This document shows, piece by piece, positions 1-7,600 of a DNA stretch of 7,600 nucleotides. Made by a program: the position numbers and the translations under genes. How positions within the stretch are numbered: position 1 is the first letter of the stretch; every line of letters begins with the position of its first letter. Below the pieces are notes generated by a model. It made no database searches and was not told the origin of the DNA. It saw only the letters and a list, made by a program, of their open reading frames with translations. Source of the stretch: Anaerolineales bacterium (lineage in GTDB: Bacteria; Chloroflexota; Anaerolineae; Anaerolineales; Villigracilaceae); contig JAICQC010000234.1 in assembly GCA_025938055.1 (NCBI GenBank), positions 1-7,600 of the forward strand, given 5' to 3'.

Positions 1-756
1 ACACGTCGCAGCGGGCGAGCCTATCGCTTCACAAAGAGTTGCCCCCCACTCGAGCATTCGATTGTTGAAGAGCCATTCTGGTTCTCCGCGGACCCCAAGG
101 AATTTGAGCAGGCATATACATCCGAGGACGAGTGGTCGATTGAAGGCTTCCGGCACAAGTTCCATCAGCTGCTCTACGGCGAGGTGGAGACCACCGACCG
201 CATGGGCAAGATGCTCGCCGAGTTCCCCGATCTGCCCTGGGGGATGCGCATGGAACTTGCTCACCAGATGTGGGACGAGGCGCGTCATATCGAAGTGGTG
301 GCAAAGGTGTGCGAGGAAGAGCTCGGCGCAACGCTTGGCTACGGTCCCTGGCCGCTTGCCTGGTGGTGGATGCAGAATGAAAAGGACCCGATGCGCCGCA
401 TTTCAGTCACCAATAGCTGGGCAGAGCGAAACCTAATGAGCACCCTGCGCGAGTGGCGCGAGCATGCCGAGGAACGCGGCTACACGCGCATCGCTGAGCT
501 ATGTGACTATCTGCAAGCCGACGAACTGACACATGTCAAGCTGGGAACCACCTGGATCCGGGAGTTCACAGACAATAACCCTGAATATAAGAACGAACTG
601 CTGGCTTGGAGCCGCAAAGCTGTGGACGTTGTCCAGGGTTTTTACAACAACGCCTATAGCGCCTCGGATAGCCCCGAACCGCGCTTCTCCTTCGTGCGCG
701 GCGGCGAGAATGAAGACGACCGCGCTGGCGTCCCAAGCAATGTGATCGGCGAGTAA
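1..756 (+). CDS. Ferritin-like diiron protein, DUF455-type (5' end outside the window)
   Basis: The frame is open from the first base, so the N-terminus is missing; 251 residues are visible and end at TAA (754-756). The helical part carries the paired Glu/ExxH pattern of ferritin-like diiron proteins: E61/E63 in YGEVE, E93 and H96 in DEARH, E142 in AERN, and E175 and H178 in DELTH. The segment FPDLPW followed by a helix ending in DEARH is the layout I know from DUF455 proteins. Known of the fold: four helices bind two metals for oxidation or oxygen chemistry; the substrate of this subgroup is not known to me. No signal peptide or membrane helix is visible. The next gene starts 6 bp after the stop, so the two are probably co-transcribed and may be translationally coupled. 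The in-frame GTG at 184 is not the real start, because similar protein sequence continues upstream of it. Confidence 0.83.
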   Translation, partial: TRRSGRAYRFTKSCPPLEHSIVEEPFWFSADPKEFEQAYTSEDEWSIEGFRHKFHQLLYGEVETTDRMGKMLAEFPDLPWGMRMELAHQMWDEARHIEVVAKVCEEELGATLGYGPWPLAWWWMQNEKDPMRRISVTNSWAERNLMSTLREWREHAEERGYTRIAELCDYLQADELTHVKLGTTWIREFTDNNPEYKNELLAWSRKAVDVVQGFYNNAYSASDSPEPRFSFVRGGENEDDRAGVPSNVIGE

Positions 757-762
757 CAGAGA

Positions 763-3458
<2,696 letters not shown>

Positions 3459-3467
3459 TCATTAGTT

Positions 3468-3572
3468 CGTCATTGCGAGAAGGGCATAGCTCAACGAAGC
3501 AATCTCACCTACCATTCTTAAATACCAAATATTATGAGAGATTGCTTCGCTCCTTCTGGGCTCGCAATGACG
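3468..3572. repeat. Long palindromic repeat element (nested inverted repeats, REP/MITE-like)
   Basis: Outer arms CGTCATTGCGAG (3468-3479) and CTCGCAATGACG (3561-3572) are perfect 12-bp inverted repeats. Inner arms CGAAGCAATCTC (3495-3506) and GAGATTGCTTCG (3538-3549) are a second perfect 12-bp pair. Between outer and inner arms the left side has 15 unpaired bases and the right side 11. The AT-rich loop is 3507-3537. This wording (GTCATTGCGAG, GAAGCAATCTC) is that of a dispersed non-coding repeat seen in several bacterial phyla, which often yields false ORFs on both strands. It sits 9 bp after the isomerase stop and 53 bp before the nucleoside hydrolase. In RNA it would form a long imperfect hairpin that could end or stabilise the upstream transcript. 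Confidence 0.85.
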
Positions 3573-3625
3573 GTAATTAGAAGATTTAAGAGAAATTCTA
3601 GTTTGATTGAAGACTAATATTCCAC

Positions 3626-4504
3626 ATGAAAAAAATCTTGCTTGATACCGATATCGGCACGGATGTTGACGATGCCGTCGCACTTGCCTATCTCCTCACT
3701 CACCCGAACTGTGAGTTGTTGGGAATCACCACGGTCACCGGCGAGGCTAAAAAACGCGCTTCCCTTGCCAGCGTGATGTGCCAGGCGGCGGGCAAGGAAA
3801 TCCCCATCTACCCGGGCGCGGACCACCCCATGCAGGGACCGCAGCGCCAGCCCATCGCTCAACAGGCAGCTGCCTTACCTCGCTGGCCCCATCAAGCTGA
3901 GTTCCCAAAAGGTCAGGCAATAGACTTTTTGGCTGACACGATCCGTTCCCAGCCCGGTGAGGTGACTCTCCTGACGGTTGGTCCTCTGACGAACGCTGGC
4001 TTGTTATTCTCCGAGCATCCCGGCGTTGCGGAGATGCTCGCAGGCCTGGTGCTGATGGGCGGGAACTTTGATGAGGCAGGACCGGAAGGTCAACGTATTG
4101 AATGGAATGTCGCGGGCGATCTGCTGGCATCCGAGGTCGTCTACAGAACTCCCGTTCGCGTACACCGGTCGCTGGGGCTGAATGTCACGCAGCAGGTGAT
4201 GATGTCTGCCGATGATGTGCGCAAAAAGTTTACATCTCCGCTACTGCGCCCCGTACTGGACATGGCAGAAATCTGGTTCGCCGGGTTCCATCCGTTCATC
4301 ACGTTCCATGACCCGCTGGCCGCCGCGACCGTCTTCGAACCTGATCTATGCTCGTATCAGCAGGGCACAGTCCGGTTGGACACTACAGATAAGCCCGGAA
4401 AAACCAACTGGCAGCCGGGCGGTCCCGGCGCGCCACATCAAGTCGCGATGAGGGTCGATACAGATCGATATTTCCGGCACTTCTTCAACATTGTTGGTCG
4501 TTAA
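3626..4504 (+). CDS. Inosine-uridine preferring nucleoside hydrolase family protein
   Basis: 292 residues, near the usual 300-330. The family hydrolyses the N-glycosidic bond of ribonucleosides to give a free base and ribose, using a bound Ca2+. The N-terminal calcium motif DTDIGTDVDDAVAL is present (D7, D9, D15, D16). The middle motif VGPLTN (119-123) and LMGGN (143-147) are typical. EWNVAGD (159-165) matches the substrate ribose-binding segment, with N161. FHDPLAA (227-233) supplies the conserved His228-Asp229 pair, the likely acid and calcium ligand. No signal peptide is seen, so it is probably cytoplasmic. The Shine-Dalgarno is weak, and a TAATAT box lies at 3615-3620, directly before the ATG. 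The palindromic repeat separates it from the upstream operon, so it may have its own promoter. Substrate preference (purine, pyrimidine or other ribosides) cannot be told. Ribose released here could be handled by RbsD, encoded at 6705-7100. Confidence 0.92.
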   Translation: MKKILLDTDIGTDVDDAVALAYLLTHPNCELLGITTVTGEAKKRASLASVMCQAAGKEIPIYPGADHPMQGPQRQPIAQQAAALPRWPHQAEFPKGQAIDFLADTIRSQPGEVTLLTVGPLTNAGLLFSEHPGVAEMLAGLVLMGGNFDEAGPEGQRIEWNVAGDLLASEVVYRTPVRVHRSLGLNVTQQVMMSADDVRKKFTSPLLRPVLDMAEIWFAGFHPFITFHDPLAAATVFEPDLCSYQQGTVRLDTTDKPGKTNWQPGGPGAPHQVAMRVDTDRYFRHFFNIVGR

Positions 4505-4589
4505 TATGATTTCCCTGCCGGATCGCGGTCCTGGCTGGGGTCTCGCGTCATGTTATAGAACGCACTGCATTGATAATTAAAGGGGTTAT

Positions 4590-4799
4590 CTATTCTATAA
4601 GACGTTTGAAATAATAAATTGTTCTTATTGTCACCCCAGAAAGACTATTAGTATCAACGCTCAAGAGTTCCCATCCCTCTGCACCCAGTTCATTTAGCCT
4701 GGCAGACACATTACGGTTATCTTCCTGCGAATCGAACCAAACAAGATTTTCTTTTTCGTTCATGACCAATTGCAATGTCATGTACTCCCATCTTTGCAT
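4590..4799 (-). CDS. Small DUF4177-type protein
   Basis: 69 residues. The pattern WEYMTLQL at the start, LNELGAEGWELLSV in the middle and YYFKR near the end is that of DUF4177, a small family of unknown function (WEY..., LN.LGAEGWEL, ...YFKR). It is soluble, with no signal peptide or membrane segment. The start is well set: AAGGAGG (on the - strand, 4810-4804) lies four bases before the ATG. It stands alone, convergent with the nucleoside hydrolase and divergent from the HPF-like gene. The gap to the nucleoside hydrolase stop is 85 bp with no clear terminator. Confidence 0.78.
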   Translation of the reverse strand: MQRWEYMTLQLVMNEKENLVWFDSQEDNRNVSARLNELGAEGWELLSVDTNSLSGVTIRTIYYFKRLIE

Positions 4800-5086
4800 C
4801 TTACCTCCTTATGGTTATTCGTCGGAAATTTTCTAGATACGTCCACAATATCTCGAGAGCCCCTTGCAACGATGTACCGGAATTCTACCTGATTCCATGA
4901 GAAAAGCCTGTTTCGAAGACTTCTCTTCATTGGACAGACTGGAGGAATGACGATGTTCTCCCAAAGATGTCGCCTATACGCAAAATAGGGCACCAGCAGG
5001 GTATTCGTACGTTCCGCGTCAAGCAGGCTTGTGACAGTTATGCTACATTTGAGTGGTAAGGTGATTTCTCTTCTCCTCCTTTGAAA

Positions 5087-5115
5087 GAGAACCGCGGTCG
5101 GCGTCCGCGGTTCTC
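5087..5115. other. Perfect 11-bp GC-rich hairpin in the intergenic region
   Basis: GAGAACCGCGG (5087-5097), a 7-base loop, then CCGCGGTTCTC (5105-5115). It lacks a strong T-run on either strand (GCATTT on the + side, TTTC on the - side), so it is not a standard intrinsic terminator. It could be a weak terminator, a transcript-end stabiliser or part of a leader RNA. Confidence 0.55.
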
Positions 5116-5167
5116 GCATTTAAGGAGCATTGTATCCCGCACGGCCTGTGTCTCGCAGCGGTAAAAG

Positions 5168-5201
5168 GGCAACCTGGAGTGGTTGCCAGAGAAAACCAGG
5201 T
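5168..5201 (+). other. Two mutually exclusive RNA pairings upstream of the HPF-like gene
   Basis: GGCAACC (5168-5174) can pair with GGTTGCC (5181-5187) around a 6-base loop. ACCTGG (5172-5177) can instead pair with CCAGGT (5196-5201). The two share bases 5172-5174 and so cannot form together, as in switching leaders. I do not recognise a riboswitch class, and pairings this short can arise by chance. Confidence 0.25.
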
Positions 5202-5345
5202 GCTTATTATTCTGGGCTATGGCAGCAATCGGGGAATCCCTAATTGTCTCATCTGTAAATCATTACTATCATTGCTTTGCAGCTTCTATAAATACTTTTC
5301 GCAGTTGTGAAGCCTTATGAAATATTAAGAATTAAAGGAGAAAAT

Positions 5346-5888
5346 ATGGGAAGCTCAGACTTTTATATTGACTATAACATTGAGGTGTCAGATGTCACCG
5401 TCGACTTCAGGCATGAGACCGAGCAACGGTTGAGGGAGCTCGCCTCAACTCATTCGGACATGATCGGCGCGGCAGTTGCCCTGGAAAAAATTGCGAATAC
5501 ACAGACCTATGATGTATATCGAGTGCGTATTGTCGTCTACAAGCGCCCACAGGACATTGCGGTCACAAAACAGGACGCGGATCCCATGGTGGCGTTGAGA
5601 GATGCGCTCAATACCTTCGAAGAACAAGTTCGCGAATCCCGTGAAAAACTCGCGCAAAAAGATACTCATCGCGACAGTCAGATCCAATCTGTTTACTATG
5701 ATTTAAGTGCAGATGAAATCTATGCGACGTATGCCAAAGGCTGGCAACCAGAGGATGTGTTACAGATGGACCATACAGAGATTGCCAGTCGTCTGATGGC
5801 TGAACAAGGCTTGACTCAAGATGCGGCAGACTTTGCCGCCGATCAAATCCTTGGCGTTGCTGAAAGAATCAACGATCAAGAGGGATGA
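5346..5888 (+). CDS. HPF/S30EA-like ribosome-associated protein with C-terminal extension
   Basis: 180 residues. I chose the ATG at 5346 because AAAGGAG (5334-5340) sits five bases upstream; the longer GTG start at 5307 lacks such a site. Residues about 7-105 follow the layout of ribosome hibernation factors (sigma-54 modulation/S30EA): an early strand IDYNIEVSDV, a helix (RHETEQRLRELAST), the segment YDVYRVRIVVYKRPQDIAV, then DPMVALRDALNTFEEQVRE. Family members bind the decoding region of the small ribosomal subunit and silence or protect ribosomes under stress. Residues about 115-180 are not the usual long-HPF dimerisation domain. They are acidic and helical, with YYDLSADEIYATYAKGW and LTQDAADFAADQILG. 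A strong terminator follows 21 bp after the TGA stop, so the gene is probably monocistronic. The ribosome role is inferred from fold pattern only; sequence similarity to classic HPF is modest. Confidence 0.75.
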   Translation: MGSSDFYIDYNIEVSDVTVDFRHETEQRLRELASTHSDMIGAAVALEKIANTQTYDVYRVRIVVYKRPQDIAVTKQDADPMVALRDALNTFEEQVRESREKLAQKDTHRDSQIQSVYYDLSADEIYATYAKGWQPEDVLQMDHTEIASRLMAEQGLTQDAADFAADQILGVAERINDQEG

Positions 5889-5909
5889 TTGATATTCTCC
5901 CGGAAGCAG

Positions 5910-5933
5910 AAAGCCCTCTTGCGAGGGCTTTTT
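5910..5933 (+). terminator. Intrinsic terminator of the HPF-like gene
   Basis: AAAGCCCTC (5910-5918), loop TTGC, GAGGGCTTT (5923-5931), with a T-run over 5929-5933. The nine-pair stem and U-run are typical. The A-run on the other side may let it also stop leftward transcripts from the convergent - strand ORF. Confidence 0.9.
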
Positions 5934-5980
5934 CGGCGATGCAGTATCGTTCCCGACTTAATCACTACTCGTTAGTAGAC

Positions 5981-6178
5981 TTAACCTGCTTCCGGCTTTT
6001 CAAACGGTTCATAGAACGGACTTCTCAGCTCGGATACTTTGCCGCCCTCCCACAGTCGCCGTAAAGCTTCTACTACAACGGGCCAGTGTGCCATATACTG
6101 GTTCCAGCGCGCTGCCCTAAAGAGAGCGCTCACAACCCGACCCTTCCATTCATCGCCGGTGGACAATCCGGTAAACAT
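5981..6178 (-). CDS. Possible small hypothetical protein
   Basis: 65 codons from ATG at 6178 (or 79 from GTG at 6220) to TAA at 5981. I do not recognise a family. The product is tryptophan-rich (W in DEWKG, ARWNQ, AHWPVV, RLWEGG) with a helical middle (HWPVVVEALRRLWEGG) and an acidic/proline tail ending in KPEAG. There is no signal peptide or clear membrane span. No Shine-Dalgarno precedes either start. A TATAAT box lies so close to ATG 6178 that the transcript would begin at or near the start codon, implying leaderless translation. It lies 82 bp after the rhodanese stop on the same strand and converges on the HPF-like gene. Codon make-up looks coding, but the length makes this uncertain; it may also be a remnant of a longer gene. 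Confidence 0.38.
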   Translation of the reverse strand: MFTGLSTGDEWKGRVVSALFRAARWNQYMAHWPVVVEALRRLWEGGKVSELRSPFYEPFEKPEAG

Positions 6179-6184
6179 ATTTTT

Positions 6185-6213
6185 ATTATATAAAAGAAAA
6201 GCCTGGAATGCAA
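6185..6213 (-). promoter_or_regulatory. Promoter-like sequence, leftward
   Basis: On the - strand, TTGCAT (6213-6208) is followed by a 17-base spacer and a perfect TATAAT (6190-6185). The expected transcription start is about 6178, the A of the small ORF's ATG. The -35 box matches the consensus at only three of six bases. Confidence 0.5.
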
Positions 6214-6260
6214 CTCCCACAAACCCAGCGGGCGCAGGTCTCCGTCTGTGTTGGGGTTAT

Positions 6261-6680
6261 TTACTCATGGCTTACATGCGTCTCGAGCGGCTCACCGCAG
6301 TCCGGGCATACTGCCTTCAAAGGCAACGCCGCTGTCGCCTTTTTACGCTCGATCGGGTACCCCGCCTTATACCATTCCATATAACCACCGACCAATGCGA
6401 AGGCATGGTACCCCTGCTTCTGTAAAAACGACGCCACACGGGCGCTCGTAAATTCATCCCGTCAGGTACAGTACGCGATAATCGCTTTGTCGCGCGGTAA
6501 CTCAGCAAAGCGCTCCTCAACCTCCTCGGGCGGGATGCGCATGGAGCCCGGAATGATCCGTGTCATGCTGGGCCAGACGTGTGAGGCGATAACATCCAGG
6601 ATCACCGCTTCACCGGCATCTATCATCGCCTTGGCGTCAGCCACGTTAATCCTTGGTCCGACAACTCGTGCTCTGCCCAT
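6261..6680 (-). CDS. Rhodanese-like sulfurtransferase with in-frame TGA: candidate selenoprotein
   Basis: The frame runs from ATG 6680 to TAA 6261, 139 residues if the TGA at 6464-6462 (codon 73) is decoded. The first part reads as a rhodanese domain: INVADAKAMIDAGEAVILDV, then IIPGSMRIPPEEVEERFAELP, then the active-site strand AIIAYCT with catalytic C71. After the TGA the same frame continues with RDEFTSARVA, GYHAFALVGGYMEW and YKAGYPIE, the expected second half of the domain. In related rhodaneses the loop reads YC-S/T-C-P-N-E-x-T/S-SAR, so the TGA falls on the second Cys, which fits selenocysteine. The C-terminus carries CPDC and HVSH (C125, C128, H135, H138), a possible small zinc site. 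Rhodaneses move sulfane sulfur (or selenium) between thiols. The start is bounded by an in-frame TAA nine bases upstream; no strong Shine-Dalgarno is seen. It follows rbsD by 24 bp, probably in one operon. Alternatives: a nonsense mutation or base error of a Cys codon (TGC/TGT to TGA), leaving a truncated 72-residue product. Confidence 0.78.
6428..6449 (-). promoter_or_regulatory. Candidate bacterial SECIS hairpin
   Basis: In the mRNA, ACGA-G-CGCC (6449-6441) pairs with GGCG-UCGU (6435-6428): eight pairs with one bulged G, closing a five-base loop CGUGU (6440-6436). The loop begins 21 nt after the UGA and has G at its second position. From general knowledge, bacterial SECIS elements lie inside the coding region just after the UGA, with a short apical loop having a G in its first two bases, about 16-37 nt downstream, and usually a bulged U. 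Here the bulge is G, though a U-rich internal loop lies below the stem. Sequence variety among bSECIS is large, so this supports but does not prove the call. Confidence 0.45.
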
Positions 6681-6704
6681 AAGACTTTACAACCCCCATC
6701 CAGC

Positions 6705-7100
6705 TCAAAAAACGACTCCCGAGACCAGGATCACATTGGCATAGGGTGCAAACTCACCCGTGCGGACCACTGCCCGCGCATCAGCCGTCCTGGTTTTGAA
6801 ATCAGGATGAGTCACAAACTCGACGGGCACACCAGGCAGCAGCTCCTGCACATTTGCCAGGAACTTTGGATTGTGTTCCCGGGCTTCCTGCGCGAGGATC
6901 GCCCTTTCCACCTTCATCTCCTCCAAGACGACCCTGAGCGTCTGGATGGCACCAGGGACACCTTCCGTCAGCGCCAGGTCGATTCTCATGGTGTCAGAGG
7001 GGATCGGCAGCCCTGCATCGGCGATCACCAGCGTATCCAGGTGACCCAGCGTTGCAATCACATAGGATAGATCAGATTGGAGTAGTGTCGTTTTTTTCAT
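6705..7100 (-). CDS. rbsD: D-ribose pyranase
   Basis: 131 residues, the full length of RbsD. It interconverts the pyranose and furanose forms of D-ribose so that ribokinase can act; the enzyme is a cytoplasmic ring-shaped oligomer. Key positions match the family: LGHLD with H20, VIADAGLPIP with D28, H98 in THPDF, and the C-terminal RTGEFAPYANVIL with Y120 and N122. The ATG lies nine bases after the stop of the upstream diaminopropionate ammonia-lyase gene, and AGAGG overlapping that stop is the likely ribosome site. The gene ends in a true UGA stop at the natural C-terminus, showing that UGA is not reassigned in this genome. No ribose transporter or ribokinase is in view. Ribose could come from the nucleoside hydrolase at 3626-4504. 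Confidence 0.95.
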   Translation of the reverse strand: MKKTTLLQSDLSYVIATLGHLDTLVIADAGLPIPSDTMRIDLALTEGVPGAIQTLRVVLEEMKVERAILAQEAREHNPKFLANVQELLPGVPVEFVTHPDFKTRTADARAVVRTGEFAPYANVILVSGVVF

Positions 7101-7109
7101 GTGGAGCCT

Positions 7110-7600
7110 CTAGCCTGGTGAATACATTTTGTACTCTTCCGGGACCGGTATGCCGCCTTCCCAGACCACGTACCGGAACTCGTCCGGAGAGGTGTTGCCT
7201 TCCGAATTGATCAACAGCACCTGCGAATCGGAGCCGAGCCCCAGCTGCTCGCGGAATCCTTTCGCGCTGGGATGCTGCATCAGGTAGATAAGGGCTCCGA
7301 GAGTCACGGCGCCCGATTCACCGGAGATGATCGGTGGGTCTCCTCGGAGCGGAATACCGTAGACACGCATCCCCATCGCGGCGACAAAATCCGGGCAGAT
7401 CGCGAAATAGTCTGCTCGGTCCTTGAGGATCTGCCAGGCAATCGGGTTGGGCTCGCCGCAGGCAAGACCTGCCATGATCGTATCAAGATCGCCTTCCACA
7501 GTATGAGGCAATCCATCTTCTGACTGCGCGGATCGATACAGGCATGCGGCTTTTGTGGGCTCGATCACACACGAGCGAATTCCGTCCGCGCCAAACAGGT
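7110..7600 (-). CDS. dpaL: 2,3-Diaminopropionate ammonia-lyase, C-terminal part (N-terminus outside the window)
   Basis: 162 C-terminal residues are visible; the frame is open to the window edge, so the gene begins beyond 7600. The run IEPTKAACLYRS, DGLPHTVEGDLDTIMAGLACGEPNP, ISGESGAVTLG and VLLINSEGNT is the C-terminal half of diaminopropionate ammonia-lyase (YgeX), a fold-type II PLP enzyme that turns 2,3-diaminopropionate into pyruvate and two ammonia. The catalytic lysine lies in the missing N-terminal part. The GTG at 7568 is not a start, because conserved sequence (LFGADGIRSCV) runs upstream of it. It is the first visible gene of the leftward run dpaL-rbsD-rhodanese. In E. coli ygeX lies near genes tied to selenium-dependent molybdenum hydroxylases, a weak link to the candidate selenoprotein downstream. 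Confidence 0.92.
   Translation of the reverse strand, partial: LFGADGIRSCVIEPTKAACLYRSAQSEDGLPHTVEGDLDTIMAGLACGEPNPIAWQILKDRADYFAICPDFVAAMGMRVYGIPLRGDPPIISGESGAVTLGALIYLMQHPSAKGFREQLGLGSDSQVLLINSEGNTSPDEFRYVVWEGGIPVPEEYKMYSPG

Larger units (their letters stand above)
4800..5345. other. Long intergenic region without a convincing gene
   Basis: About 546 bp between the divergent DUF4177 and HPF-like genes. I find no recognisable protein, tRNA or known riboswitch. The only long frame (- strand 5119 to 4778) overlaps the DUF4177 start, runs through a GC-rich hairpin and shows no family pattern. The region holds a perfect hairpin (5087-5115), two mutually exclusive pairings at 5168-5201, and a TATAAAT box at 5287-5293 upstream of the HPF-like start without a good -35 partner. 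It presumably contains both promoters and the leader of the HPF-like gene. Confidence 0.55.

Noticed and set aside
3462..3683. 73-codon ORF on the - strand
   Set aside because: Most of it (HCEPRRSEAIS ... SLSYALLAMTN) is the translation of the palindromic repeat, a known source of false ORFs, and its start overlaps the nucleoside hydrolase gene.
4778..5119. 113-codon ORF on the - strand in the long intergenic region
   Set aside because: It overlaps the well-supported DUF4177 start and its Shine-Dalgarno, begins inside a perfect hairpin, has no ribosome site and shows no family pattern.
5150..5240. Cyclic-di-GMP (GEMM) riboswitch resemblance
   Set aside because: Fragments such as GGGCAACC and CTATGGCAGC recall the class, but the conserved core with GACGCAAAGC is absent and the outer stem does not form.
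5130..5243. Short TTG-start ORF after AAGGAG (5122-5127 region)
   Set aside because: The spacer is only about three bases, the 37-residue product has no recognisable pattern, and it lies within the candidate structured region.
6039..6425. 128-codon ORF on the + strand
   Set aside because: It is the antisense shadow of the rhodanese C-terminal half and the small - strand ORF; composition is arginine-rich without motifs.
6462..6680. 72-residue truncated rhodanese as the complete gene product
   Set aside because: The same frame continues past the TGA with the rest of a conserved rhodanese domain, so treating the TGA as a plain gene end does not explain the downstream sequence. It remains the fallback if recoding is disproved.
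6261..6680. Genome-wide reassignment of UGA as the reason for the in-frame TGA
   Set aside because: rbsD and the HPF-like gene end in TGA at their natural C-termini, so UGA serves as a stop in this genome.

Overview
The window reads as chromosomal DNA from a free-living bacterium with moderately high GC. Gene families and a long palindromic repeat of the 'GTCATTGCGAG ... GAAGCAATCTC' type would fit an Anaerolineae-like member of the Chloroflexota, but no rRNA or marker gene confirms this. UGA is an ordinary stop here: it ends the rbsD and HPF-like genes at natural C-termini.

Left part (1-4504, all + strand): the end of a ferritin-like diiron (DUF455-type) protein is followed 6 bp later by a 699-residue cytoplasmic glycoside-hydrolase-like protein. 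Then come a cupin D-lyxose/D-mannose isomerase with a strong Shine-Dalgarno, a roughly 105-bp palindromic repeat, and a nucleoside hydrolase of the inosine-uridine family. Most of these genes concern sugars, pentoses or nucleosides.

Middle part (4505-5933): a small DUF4177-type protein lies on the - strand. It is followed by about 550 bp with no convincing gene but with several hairpins, one of them a perfect 11-bp stem. Next is a + strand ribosome-hibernation-factor-like protein (S30EA/HPF fold) with an unusual C-terminal extension, closed by a clear intrinsic terminator.

Right part (5981-7600, all - strand): reading leftward, the C-terminal part of 2,3-diaminopropionate ammonia-lyase (dpaL/ygeX) is followed by D-ribose pyranase (rbsD) and a rhodanese-like protein, closely spaced and probably one operon. 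A 65-79 codon unknown ORF with its own promoter-like sequence follows.

The most notable feature is the rhodanese gene. Its frame is interrupted by one in-frame TGA two codons after the catalytic cysteine, and the same frame then continues for 66 more codons that encode the expected second half of the domain. The TGA sits where related rhodaneses have the second cysteine of a Cys-x-Cys active-site loop. A hairpin 16-37 nt downstream has the general form of a bacterial SECIS element. The best reading is a candidate selenoprotein; a nonsense mutation or sequencing error is the main alternative.
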